Shown: positions 22,915-30,750 of the stretch, one piece after another
Numbering within the stretch: the stretch's first letter is position 1
Layout: each line of letters opens with the position of its first letter
Assembly: GCA_038232055.1 (NCBI GenBank)
Contig: JBBSIN010000021.1
Coordinates: forward strand, 1 to 33,906
Source: JBBSIN01 sp038232055
GTDB lineage: Bacteria > Actinomycetota > Actinomycetes > JADGOV01
DNA: 33,906 bases
Direction of reading: 5' to 3'
The notes under the pieces: generated by a model
The model's database searches: none
What the model was told of the DNA's origin: nothing
Seen by the model: the letters and a program-made list of their open reading frames with translations, nothing else
Program-made: the position numbers and the translations under genes

Positions 22915-24057
22915 ATGAGAGCAGTCACCTGGCAGCGCCCCCGCAAGGTCAGCGTCGACACCGTCGACGACCCGCGCATCGAAGAGCCCACCGACGCGAT
23001 CGTCAAGATCACCGCGACCGCCATCTGCGGGTCCGACCTGCACCTCTACGACCACGGCGCCTCGCTCGCTGTCGAGCCTGGCGACATCCTGGGCCACGAG
23101 CCGATGGGAGAAGTGGTCGAAGTCGGCAGCGAGGTCAACCAGATCCGCCCTGGTGACCGCGTCGTCGTCCCATTCAACATCTCCTGTGGGCACTGCTTCA
23201 TGTGCCGGCAGGGGCTCTACTCGCAGTGCGAGACGACGCAGAACCTCGGTGGCCGCAAGGGCGCGTCGCTCTTCGGCTACACCCACATGTACGGCGGTGT
23301 CGACGGCGGGCAGGCCGAGTACCTCCGGGTCCCGCAGGCCCAGTTCGGGCCGATCAAGGTGGACGACGGCGTACCAGAGCTCTCTTCGCTGCTGCTCTCG
23401 GACGTGCTGCCGACCGCGTGGCAGGCCGTCGACTACGCGGCGGTGCCGCCGGGCGGCACGGTCGCCGTCTTCGGTCTCGGACCCATCGGCCAGATGTGCG
23501 TGACGATCGCCAAGCACCTAGGCGCCGCCCGGGTCATCGGCATCGACCGCTTCCCGGACCGACTCAAGATGGCCCTCGACCATGGCGCCGAGGTCATCGA
23601 CTACAGCTCGGTGGACGACGTCGTCGACGCCGTGAAGGCGCTGACCGACGGGCGAGGCGCCGACTCGGTCATCGAAGCCGTCGGTATGGACGCCGACGGG
23701 TCGTTCGCCGACCGGTTCCTACAGACGCTCAAGCTTCAGCCCGACCGCATGATCGCCCTGCATGAGGCGATGTCCTCGGTACGCCGCGGCGGCACGGTCT
23801 CCGTCGTCGGCGTCTACACCGGGTGGATGCCGTCGTTCCCCGTCGGCGCGTTGTTCGACAAGCAGATCCAGCTCCGCTGGGGGCAGGCCAATGTGCGGCA
23901 CTGGACGGATGAGATTCAGCGGCTGCTGCGTGAGGGCGACCCGCTCCACGCGGGCGACCTCGTCACCACCGAGGCGCCGCTGGAAAAGGCGCCGGAAGTT
24001 TATGAGTCGTTCAAGAAGAAGGAGCCGGGCGTCATCAAGGCGGTCCTGCGCCCCTGA
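22915..24057 (+). CDS. Zinc-dependent alcohol/formaldehyde dehydrogenase
   Basis: This is a 380-residue medium-chain dehydrogenase. Catalytic zinc ligands are Cys38 (AICGSDLHLY) and His61-Glu62 (GHEPMGEV); the structural zinc is held by Cys91, Cys94, Cys97 and Cys105 (CGHCFMCRQG ... SQC). The NAD(P) Rossmann loop is VFGLGPIGQMC around residue 187, with an acidic residue after the next strand (GIDRFPDRL), which favours NAD. The sequence around SLFGYTHMYGGVDGGQAEYL and the length resemble glutathione-independent formaldehyde dehydrogenase-like proteins, but the substrate is not certain. The ATG at 22915 is chosen at the family N-terminus. The racemase-like gene follows after 42 bp. Confidence 0.92.
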   Translation: MRAVTWQRPRKVSVDTVDDPRIEEPTDAIVKITATAICGSDLHLYDHGASLAVEPGDILGHEPMGEVVEVGSEVNQIRPGDRVVVPFNISCGHCFMCRQGLYSQCETTQNLGGRKGASLFGYTHMYGGVDGGQAEYLRVPQAQFGPIKVDDGVPELSSLLLSDVLPTAWQAVDYAAVPPGGTVAVFGLGPIGQMCVTIAKHLGAARVIGIDRFPDRLKMALDHGAEVIDYSSVDDVVDAVKALTDGRGADSVIEAVGMDADGSFADRFLQTLKLQPDRMIALHEAMSSVRRGGTVSVVGVYTGWMPSFPVGALFDKQIQLRWGQANVRHWTDEIQRLLREGDPLHAGDLVTTEAPLEKAPEVYESFKKKEPGVIKAVLRP

Positions 24058-24099
24058 CTCGACAGGCGCTTCTGCCTTTCCTGAGCTGCCACATCCATC

Positions 24100-24828
24100 G
24101 TGAAGCACCTTGGGATACTCGCGCACAGCGCGGAAGGGGCCGCGCTGTGTTTCCGAGCGTTCTGTCAGGACGGGTTCACTGAGCTCGGCCCCCATGAACA
24201 TCCGGACGTAACCCTCGACTGCATCGCTCTGGCGCGCAGCATGCCAGCATGGAACGAAGGGGACCACCTCTCGATCCGTGCCACGCTCTCCGCAAGCGTG
24301 CAGCGGCTCGCCGGCGCGGGCGCAGACTTCTTCGTCTGCCCGGACAACACCGCGCACATGGCCCTTGAGCAACCGGGCGAGAATTTTGCCCTTCCCGGCC
24401 TGCATATCGCCGAGGTCGTCGCCGACCGCGCCGTCCGCGAAGACCACACGCGTGTCGGCGTGCTGGGCACCAGGTACCTGATGGAAGGCCCGGTCTATCC
24501 CAAGGCGTTTGCCAGCCGTGGGATAGCGGCGGAGGTGCCGGAAGCTGGCGACCGGCACATTCTCAACGAGATCATCTTCGAAGAACTCGTGAACGGCGTC
24601 TTTTCAGCGGCCTCGCGTCAGGAGTACGTGCGCATCATCGGGCAGCTGGGGGCACGGGGCTGTGATGCCGTCGCTCTCGCCTGCACAGAGATCCCGCTAC
24701 TCGTGACGCGCGACGCCTCTACGCTGCCCACCCTGGACTCGACCCGCCTGCTGGCGCGCGCCGCCTTCGACGTTGCCGTCGGCCACCGAGCCCTGCCGAC
24801 ATGGCGCGGTGGACCAGTCGGGAGCTGA
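24100..24828 (+). CDS. Aspartate/glutamate racemase family protein
   Basis: This is a 242-residue cofactor-independent racemase of the Asp/Glu/hydantoin superfamily. The two catalytic cysteines are Cys80 in FFVCPDNTAHMA and Cys195 in ALACTEIPLL, as in the YgeA/aspartate racemase branch. These enzymes interconvert L- and D-amino acids in the cytoplasm, usually for cell-wall or D-amino acid metabolism; the substrate is not readable. The GTG start at 24100 is preceded by no strong Shine-Dalgarno sequence. Wording of codons is somewhat less GC-biased than in neighbours, and there is no obvious pathway context beside the dehydrogenase, so this gene may be a later arrival. That is a tentative impression. 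Confidence 0.88.
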   Translation: MKHLGILAHSAEGAALCFRAFCQDGFTELGPHEHPDVTLDCIALARSMPAWNEGDHLSIRATLSASVQRLAGAGADFFVCPDNTAHMALEQPGENFALPGLHIAEVVADRAVREDHTRVGVLGTRYLMEGPVYPKAFASRGIAAEVPEAGDRHILNEIIFEELVNGVFSAASRQEYVRIIGQLGARGCDAVALACTEIPLLVTRDASTLPTLDSTRLLARAAFDVAVGHRALPTWRGGPVGS

Positions 24829-24932
24829 CACCGCGAGCAGGGCAGCACAGCCCCAGTGCAGGCTGGCCCCAGACCAGACGCCGACGTCCGCGGTGGTCTC
24901 ACTCCACCAGGATCACGGCGCGTGTTGCCGCG

Positions 24933-26255
24933 TCAACGACCGGGTAACTCGGCTTTCACATCAACCGGCTCGAGCCAGCCATGGAAGACGACCCCGCGCC
25001 CCGCCGGCACTCTCTCGAGGGTCAGCGTGACGGCGACCTCCCGTCCGCTGCGATGCAGGGCCGTCAGCTCGACACCGCGACCGATGATGCTGGTGCGTCC
25101 CGTCATGAGCTGTCGGGTGAAGCCGGCCACGTGGGCGTCGCGGAGCCGACGCGGGATGATCGCGACGATGCGCTGTCCGGTCAGCTCGTCGGGCGACCAC
25201 CCGAGCAGGGCCGCCGCAGCCGGCGACACGCCGATGATGCGGTTGCCGTCGTCGGCCACGATCACCGCACGCCGCGTCGAATCGACCCAGGACGTGTCGA
25301 CGGTGGCCGACGGCCCGACCGGCTCTCCGATGTCGTGATCGGGATGTCGCCACGGCTCCGGGAGCCGGCCCTCCAAAAGCTGTCCGACGAGCTGGTCGAA
25401 GCACCACTCCCGCAGCGTGCGGAGCTCTGGCAGCGCCGGGCGCGTGAGCAGCTTGCCCTCCATGGCGAGCCGTTCCGCGTCGGCGAAGACCCCTCCCAGC
25501 TGGGCGATAGCGGGAAGATCCTCCGGCTCGACCTCGACCGGCACGTCGACGTGCTCGGGGGGCGGCGCGTCGGCCGGCTCGGTCGAGAGCCGGCGTCGTA
25601 CACAGGCGACCAACACCGACCGAGCTCGTTCCGCCGCCGCGACCTCGTCCCGGTGGAACCCTTCGCCGGCAGCGTGGGCGATGACCCACAGGGCGTACTC
25701 CCGCAGGAGTGCCTCGTTGTGCTCCTGCAGAACCTCGTACATGACGACCGGTAGGTGGCGTAGCTCGGCGACTGCCGCTGGACGAACTGTTCCTGGACGA
25801 ACGGCGTCGGCGGCCGAGTCGACCCAGGCGTCCGGTGACAGGTCATCTGCCGCTCCGAGCGTGAACCACACCGCCTTGCCGCGAGCGGCATCGGCCCGGA
25901 CGCCGTAGCCACTCGAGAGCATCTCGACGAGCTCGAGGCCCCGTCCGGTCACCGACTCCGTACCGTGGTCCCGCCGGACGAGGCTGCGCTCGCTGCTGTC
26001 CACGACCTCTATCCGGGCACCCCTGGCCACCTCGACGCGTACCTCAACCTCCGTGTTGGCATGCAGCACGGCGTTGGTGACGAGTTCGCTGACGAGCAGG
26101 ACCGCGGTGTCGACCAGGTCGTCGTCGAAACCGGCTCTCCGCAGGCGTTCACCGACGTAACGTCGGGCGGCACCGACGCTCGTCGGCACCGGCGCGACGA
26201 CGAGCGTGCCACCGAGGGCGGGGAAACCGGACACAGCACGCGCATCGTGCCACAT
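24933..26255 (-). CDS. Anti-sigma-type ATPase with C-terminal PAS domain
   Basis: This is a 440-residue protein with an unusual domain order. Residues 20-135 are a GHKL/HATPase domain of the RsbW/SpoIIAB type: N box LLVSELVTNAVLHANT (53-68) and G box GRGLELVEML (104-113). Residues 150-300 are helical with no family I can name. Residues 325-428 are a PAS sensor domain (VIVADDGNRIIGVSPAAAALLGWSPDELTG and onwards). No histidine phosphoacceptor domain is visible, so it is probably a partner-switching (anti-sigma) kinase sensing through PAS rather than a two-component kinase. No sigma or anti-anti-sigma gene is nearby. The ATG at 26255 is the best fit to the fold but lacks a clear ribosome binding site. 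Confidence 0.8.
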   Translation of the reverse strand: MWHDARAVSGFPALGGTLVVAPVPTSVGAARRYVGERLRRAGFDDDLVDTAVLLVSELVTNAVLHANTEVEVRVEVARGARIEVVDSSERSLVRRDHGTESVTGRGLELVEMLSSGYGVRADAARGKAVWFTLGAADDLSPDAWVDSAADAVRPGTVRPAAVAELRHLPVVMYEVLQEHNEALLREYALWVIAHAAGEGFHRDEVAAAERARSVLVACVRRRLSTEPADAPPPEHVDVPVEVEPEDLPAIAQLGGVFADAERLAMEGKLLTRPALPELRTLREWCFDQLVGQLLEGRLPEPWRHPDHDIGEPVGPSATVDTSWVDSTRRAVIVADDGNRIIGVSPAAAALLGWSPDELTGQRIVAIIPRRLRDAHVAGFTRQLMTGRTSIIGRGVELTALHRSGREVAVTLTLERVPAGRGVVFHGWLEPVDVKAELPGR

Positions 26256-26329
26256 ACGAGGACTGGACGCATCGACGGTCCGAGCCGCCCGGGGCGACAC
26301 TGTCGAGGACGGCGACTCCCGCCCCGTAA

Positions 26330-27898
26330 CTACGGGGTGGGTGCGTGCCGCTCGAGGAAGGTGTAGACGTCGGTCGTGTCCACGCCGGGAAAAGTATCCG
26401 GGGGCAGCGCGGCGAGGACGTGGGAGTGCGCTCGCGCGGAGGGCCACGCGCGACCGTCCCAGCGGTCGGCGAGGTCGGCGGGTGGGCGTTGGCAGCAGGG
26501 CGAGTCAGGGCAGGCCGACTTCGCCCGCCTGGTGGTGTCGCGCCCGCGGAACCATCGCGCGTCGGCGTACGGCAGCCCGATCGTAACGGCGAACGCGGGC
26601 TCGCGGGCGATCTCCACGTGGGTGGAGCACCAGAAGGTGCCGGTGCGGGTGTCCGTGTACTGGCGGTGCGCGGAGAACTTGTCGGGTGAGGTGAAAACCT
26701 GGCGAGCCGCCCAGTGTCGGCACAGTCGCTGCCCTTCGATGGCGCCGGTCGCGTCGGCGGGGAACCGCACCCCGTCGTTCTCGTACGCCTTGTAGACCGT
26801 GCCGCTCTCGTCCGACCGCACGAAGTGCACCGGAAGCTCGAGATGCTGCGTGGCCAGGTTCGTGAAGCGATGGGCCGCCATCTCGTAGGACACAGAGAAC
26901 ACGTTCTCCAGGTCCTCGACCGCGAGTGCCCGGTCGTGCTTCGCCTGCCGCAGGAACGGTACGGCGACGCGCTCCGGCAGCAGGAGCGCCCCGGCGAAGT
27001 AGTTGGCGGCGACTCGCTGCCGCAGGAAGTCGGCGAAGTCGCGCGGGTCGGCGTGCTCGAGGGCGAAGTGGCCGAGCGTCTGGAGCACGACCGTGCGGGC
27101 GTCGTGGGTGCCGAGGGCGTCCCGCTGCGGGAGGTAGATGCGGCCGTGCCGGAGGTCGCTGACGCTCCGCACGCTGCGCGGTAGGTCCTGCTCGTAGTGC
27201 AGCGTGAAGCCGAAGTGGGCGGCGAGGTCGAGCAGGACGCGCTGCGTCAGGCCACCCTCGCCGCGGTGTCCCACGGCGGCGAGGGCCCGGGCCGCGAGCG
27301 ACTCGATGTCGCTGAAGTAGTTCTGCCGATCCCGCATCTCGGCGCGCAGGGCGGCGTTGGCCGCGCGGGCCTCCTCCGGGGTGGCCGTGTGTCGCACGTC
27401 GCGTCGGCGCAGCTCCTCATAGAGCCCGACCAGGTGCTCAAGCACGTCGGAGGGCACCCGGGCCCGGGGCTTGAGGTGTGGCAAACCGAGCTCGGCGTAG
27501 ATCGGGTCGAGCTGCGCTCGCTCGAGCGCGATCTCGAGCTGCGCGCGCCTGCTGGGCGCCGTCGACGCCAACAGGTCGGCGACCGGCACACCAAGGGCGG
27601 CAGCAAGACTGGACAGGAGGGACAGCTTGGGTTCGCGCCGGCCGTTCTCCAGCAGGGACAGCTGCGAGGGAGCCCGGCCCACCCGTCCCGCGAGCTGCTC
27701 GAGGGTGAGGCCGCGAGCCCGCCGCAGGTGGCGAAGCCGGTGCCCGAACGTCGCCAGGTCCAAGGCGTCCTGCGCCACCTCCTGCATCACGCCCTGCGCC
27801 GTCACTCCGGCGGCTCTTCCTTCCAGAATCTCCGTCATTCTGCGAGAACCTCTACCAACACGCGTCGGAATCAGAATTTCGTTCATTCTTTCCGTCAT
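26330..27898 (-). CDS. RamB/ScfR-like regulator: XRE HTH plus IrrE-like domain
   Basis: This 522-residue regulator belongs to the short-chain fatty-acyl/RamB-type group. The helix-turn-helix of XRE type is at about residues 50-105 (LTLEQLAGRVGRAPSQLSLL). An IrrE-like/DUF2083 region follows, with a degenerate metallopeptidase motif GHFALEH and then the long conserved C-terminal sensor part (VYKAYENDGVRFPADATGA, GTFWCSTHVE). RamB controls acetate and glyoxylate genes in corynebacteria and mycobacteria, and this gene is divergent from aceA, so it probably controls aceA and itself. The start is ATG 27898 because GGAGG lies 6 bases upstream; ATG 27886 or 27838 are alternatives. Two 17-bp palindromes fall in the first 25 codons. 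Confidence 0.88.
   Translation of the reverse strand: MTERMNEILIPTRVGRGSRRMTEILEGRAAGVTAQGVMQEVAQDALDLATFGHRLRHLRRARGLTLEQLAGRVGRAPSQLSLLENGRREPKLSLLSSLAAALGVPVADLLASTAPSRRAQLEIALERAQLDPIYAELGLPHLKPRARVPSDVLEHLVGLYEELRRRDVRHTATPEEARAANAALRAEMRDRQNYFSDIESLAARALAAVGHRGEGGLTQRVLLDLAAHFGFTLHYEQDLPRSVRSVSDLRHGRIYLPQRDALGTHDARTVVLQTLGHFALEHADPRDFADFLRQRVAANYFAGALLLPERVAVPFLRQAKHDRALAVEDLENVFSVSYEMAAHRFTNLATQHLELPVHFVRSDESGTVYKAYENDGVRFPADATGAIEGQRLCRHWAARQVFTSPDKFSAHRQYTDTRTGTFWCSTHVEIAREPAFAVTIGLPYADARWFRGRDTTRRAKSACPDSPCCQRPPADLADRWDGRAWPSARAHSHVLAALPPDTFPGVDTTDVYTFLERHAPTP
27825..27841. promoter_or_regulatory. Palindromic operator candidate, copy 2
   Basis: AGAAT-CTCCGTC-ATTCT is a perfect 5-bp inverted repeat with a 7-base spacer. 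It matches copy 1 (27873-27889) at most positions, including spacer bases, with centres 48 bp apart. It lies in the coding start of the RamB-like gene. Likely a site for the regulator itself. Confidence 0.5.
27873..27889. promoter_or_regulatory. Palindromic operator candidate, copy 1
   Basis: AGAAT-TTCGTTC-ATTCT is a perfect 5-bp inverted repeat with a 7-base spacer. It lies 12-25 bp inside the RamB-like coding start and about 90 bp upstream of the aceA ATG, so binding here could act on both divergent genes. Confidence 0.5.
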
Positions 27899-27902
27899 CG
27901 GG

Positions 27903-27925
27903 CGCCTCCGCAAGAGCGGAAGGCG
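27903..27925 (-). promoter_or_regulatory. Hairpin covering the ribosome binding site of the RamB-like gene
   Basis: CGCCTCCGC (27903-27911) pairs with GCGGAAGGCG (27916-27925) with one bulged base and loop AAGA. On the minus strand the stem contains the GGAGG (27909-27905) of the RamB-like gene, so if it is transcribed the hairpin would hide the ribosome binding site. It may instead be a DNA operator for the divergent pair. Confidence 0.4.
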
Positions 27926-27976
27926 GGGAACCTGTTCTGACCCGATCCGTTCCGTTCCACAACCGCGGAGACCGAC

Positions 27977-29284
27977 ATGTCACTGACGACCCAAGACCGG
28001 ACCCAGCAGGTCGCCGAGCTGGACGCGCAGTGGAGCTCCGACCCCCGCTGGGCGGGCAGGACCCGGGACTACACCGCCGAGGACGTCGTACGGGTCCGCG
28101 GCTCGGTTGCCGTGGAGCACACGCTGGCCCGGCGCGCGGCGGAGCGGCTGTGGGACGCCCTGCACACCGAGCCCTACGTCGCGGCGCTCGGCGCGGTCAC
28201 CGGAAACCAGGCGGTCCAGATGGTCAGGGCCGGGCTGCAGGCGATCTACCTGTCCGGCTGGCAGGTGGCTGGCGACAACAACCTCGCGGAGCAGGTGTAC
28301 CCCGACCAGAGCCTCTACCCGGCGAACAGCGTTCCCGCGCTCCTGCGGCGGATCAACAACGCGCTTCGCCGGGCCGACCAGATCGACTGGAGCGAGAACA
28401 AGTCCGAGCGCGACTGGCTGGTGCCGATCGTGGCCGACGCGGAGGCCGGCTTCGGTGGACCGCTCAACGCGTTCGAGCTCACCAAGGCGATGATCGAAGC
28501 CGGCGCGGCGGGGATCCACTTCGAGGACCAGCTCGCGTCGGAGAAGAAGTGCGGCCACATGGGCGGCAAGGTGCTCGTACCGACGGCACAGCACATCCGG
28601 ACCCTGACCGCCGCCCGGTTGGCGGCCGACGTCTGCGGCACCCCCACGCTGCTGGTGGCCCGTACCGACTCGCTCAGTGCCAACCTGCTGACCTCCGACG
28701 TGGACGAGCGCGACGCGGAGTTCCTCACCGGGACCCGGACCGCGGAGGGGTACTTCGAGGTACGGTCCTGCCTCGAGGCGGCGATCGCCCGAGCGGTGGC
28801 GTACGCGCCGTACGCCGACCTCATCTGGTGCGAGACGTCGACGCCGGACCTCGACGAGGCGGCGCGCTTCGCCGAGGCCGTCCACGAGAAGTTCCCAGAC
28901 ATGCTGCTGGCCTACAACTGCTCGCCATCCTTTAACTGGCGGCGGCACCTCGACGACGCCACGATCGCCCGGTTCCAGAAGGAGCTGGGCGCCATGGGCT
29001 ACAAGTTCCAGTTCATCACCCTGGCCGGCTTCCACGCGCTCAACGCGGCGATGTTCTCACTCGCCCGCGACTACGCCGCGGAGGGCATGTCCGCCTACGC
29101 CCGGCTGCAGGACGGCGAGTTCGCCATGGAGGCGGACGGCTACACGGCGACGCGCCACCAGCACGAAGTAGGCGCGGGGTACTTCGACACGGTCACCCAG
29201 GTGATCAGCCGCGGCATGTCGTCCACGCTGGCCCTGCACGGCTCGACCGAGGAGTCCCAGTTCGTCGCCACGCCGTCCTCGTGA
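27977..29284 (+). CDS. aceA: Isocitrate lyase
   Basis: AceA splits isocitrate into succinate and glyoxylate, the first step of the glyoxylate shunt needed for growth on acetate and fatty acids. The 435-residue length is that of the short bacterial form. The catalytic signature K190-K191-C192-G193-H194 (KKCGHMGGK) is intact; other landmarks are SGWQVAGDNN, YPDQSLYPANSVP, IVADAEAGFGG, HFEDQ and LAYNCSPSFNW. The ATG at 27977 has GGAG at 27967-27970, 6 bases upstream. It is divergent from the RamB-like regulator across 78 bp. Malate synthase is not in the window. Confidence 0.97.
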   Translation: MSLTTQDRTQQVAELDAQWSSDPRWAGRTRDYTAEDVVRVRGSVAVEHTLARRAAERLWDALHTEPYVAALGAVTGNQAVQMVRAGLQAIYLSGWQVAGDNNLAEQVYPDQSLYPANSVPALLRRINNALRRADQIDWSENKSERDWLVPIVADAEAGFGGPLNAFELTKAMIEAGAAGIHFEDQLASEKKCGHMGGKVLVPTAQHIRTLTAARLAADVCGTPTLLVARTDSLSANLLTSDVDERDAEFLTGTRTAEGYFEVRSCLEAAIARAVAYAPYADLIWCETSTPDLDEAARFAEAVHEKFPDMLLAYNCSPSFNWRRHLDDATIARFQKELGAMGYKFQFITLAGFHALNAAMFSLARDYAAEGMSAYARLQDGEFAMEADGYTATRHQHEVGAGYFDTVTQVISRGMSSTLALHGSTEESQFVATPSS

Positions 29285-29408
29285 CGGGCGGGTAGCGCAC
29301 TCGGCCGGACCCCCCTGGCTGATGCGCGCCGTCCTGCGTACCGTATGCGTCACCGCCTGCCGGTACGACGCTCGGCGGCCCCACCACAAGAGCCTGGGAG
29401 GCTTTCCG

Positions 29409-30716
29409 GTGCGCACTCGGCCAGTTCCTACTTCACTGGCCGCGGTCCTCCTCACCGCGATGGCGGCGGCCAGCCTGATCGGCCGGCCGGCGGCCGCAGC
29501 CACCCCCAGCGCCCACTACTGGTACGGCACCGTCACCAAAATCGTCGACGGCGACAGCATCTACGTCGACATCGCGGGTGACGGGCTGGCGTCCGTAGCG
29601 GTCCGCATCGCCGGCATACAGGCGACCGAGATGTACGGCGGCGTGGGTGGCGGCCCCGAGTGCCACGCCGCTGAGGCCACGGCGGCAATGACCGGGCTCG
29701 TGCCGCTGGGAAGCAGGGTGCGCCTGGCGGCGTACCACCCGAGCAGCACCAGCGGCAAGGACTTCAAGGGCGCGCCGCGTTACATCCGCTACGTGAACAA
29801 GTACAACCCGTCCACCCGGCACTACGACATCGACGTCCAGCTAGCACTGCTGAAGGCCGGTCAGGTGCTCTGGAAGCCAGAGCCGGTGGAGAGCTTCCGC
29901 AACGCCGCCTACCACCTGCCCATGCAGCAGGCGATGGCGGCCCGGATCGGCATCTTCGACCTGCACCACTGCGGCGCCGGTCCGCACGTCGGGCTGCGGC
30001 TGCCGATGTGGATCCACTACGACGCGGACGGCGTGGACACCGCGAACAACGGTGAGTGGCTGCGGATCCGCAACCTGATGACCTACGACCTGCCGCTCGC
30101 CGGGTGGCGCCTGCGCGACGCCACTCACAGCTTCAACCGGGGCACCACGTACTACGTCTTCCCGGCGGGGGCCGTGGTGCCCGCCGGGAAGACGATCACG
30201 GTCTATCCCGGGTCTGGGACGACCAGCGTCGTGGCTGGCCGGTACTACCTGGGTACCGGATCGGGCCCGCATTTCGTCAACGTGAGCGACCCGAGACTGG
30301 GCTACCCCGGGCACTCGGTCTTCCTCGTCGATCCGGACCTGGACTTCCGCGGCTGGGCCGACTACCCCTGCCTCACCGGATGCGCCCGGCCACCGGTGCA
30401 CATCGCCAATGTGCGGTACCGGACTTCGGACGAGTACGTCGACCTCAGGCTCGACACGACGGCGGTCACCCCGGTTGACCTGAGTGGCGTCGAGGTCACG
30501 AACGACGGCTTGACCAAGGAGATCGCGCCGGGCACCCGGCTCAACCCGGGCGAGACGCTGCGCGTCTACTGCGAACGCTCCGGCCGCGACTCGCGGCTGG
30601 TCCAGTACTGGGGACACTCCGGCGGCGGCACGATGCTGCAGAACTCCGGCGACACCGTCGTGCTGCGCACCGCGCGCTCCACGGTGCTGGACACCTACCG
30701 CTGGGGCACTGGCTGA
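29409..30716 (+). CDS. Secreted nuclease-like protein with two lamin-tail domains
   Basis: This is a 435-residue exported protein. A signal peptide occupies residues 1-31. Residues 38-185 match the thermonuclease (SNase) fold: YGTVTKIVDGDSIYVDI with Asp47 and Asp49, then VRIAGIQATE with Arg66 and Glu74. The usual metal-binding aspartate of IDTPE (Asp40 of SNase) is Gln71 here, so nuclease activity may be reduced or altered. Residues 195-318 and 328-433 look like two lamin-tail/LTD beta-sandwich domains (for example AGWRLRDATHSF, VVPAGKTITVYPG, and LNPGETLRVYC). It is likely to act on DNA outside the cell. GTG 29409 is preceded by GGGAGG with a 7-base spacer. An 18-bp terminator follows. Confidence 0.82.
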   Translation: MRTRPVPTSLAAVLLTAMAAASLIGRPAAAATPSAHYWYGTVTKIVDGDSIYVDIAGDGLASVAVRIAGIQATEMYGGVGGGPECHAAEATAAMTGLVPLGSRVRLAAYHPSSTSGKDFKGAPRYIRYVNKYNPSTRHYDIDVQLALLKAGQVLWKPEPVESFRNAAYHLPMQQAMAARIGIFDLHHCGAGPHVGLRLPMWIHYDADGVDTANNGEWLRIRNLMTYDLPLAGWRLRDATHSFNRGTTYYVFPAGAVVPAGKTITVYPGSGTTSVVAGRYYLGTGSGPHFVNVSDPRLGYPGHSVFLVDPDLDFRGWADYPCLTGCARPPVHIANVRYRTSDEYVDLRLDTTAVTPVDLSGVEVTNDGLTKEIAPGTRLNPGETLRVYCERSGRDSRLVQYWGHSGGGTMLQNSGDTVVLRTARSTVLDTYRWGTG

Positions 30717-30743
30717 CGTCGCTTTGCGACGTCAGCCAGTGCC
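30705..30743. terminator. Bidirectional terminator, 18-bp perfect stem
   Basis: GGCACTGGCTGACGTCGC (30705-30722), loop TTT (30723-30725), and the exact reverse complement (30726-30743). The hairpin includes the stop codon of the nuclease-like gene and ends 8 bp before the end of the convergent beta-propeller gene, so it should stop transcription from both sides. Confidence 0.9.
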
Positions 30744-30750
30744 GTCAGGC

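Noticed and set aside
27899..27976. Search for the classical RamB motif (TTTGCAAA type) between aceA and its regulator
   Set aside because: No such sequence is present; different palindromes are reported instead.
29295..29422. 12-bp repeat GCGCACTCGGCC (29295-29306, 29411-29422)
   Set aside because: The second copy is in coding sequence and there is no further structure; probably chance.
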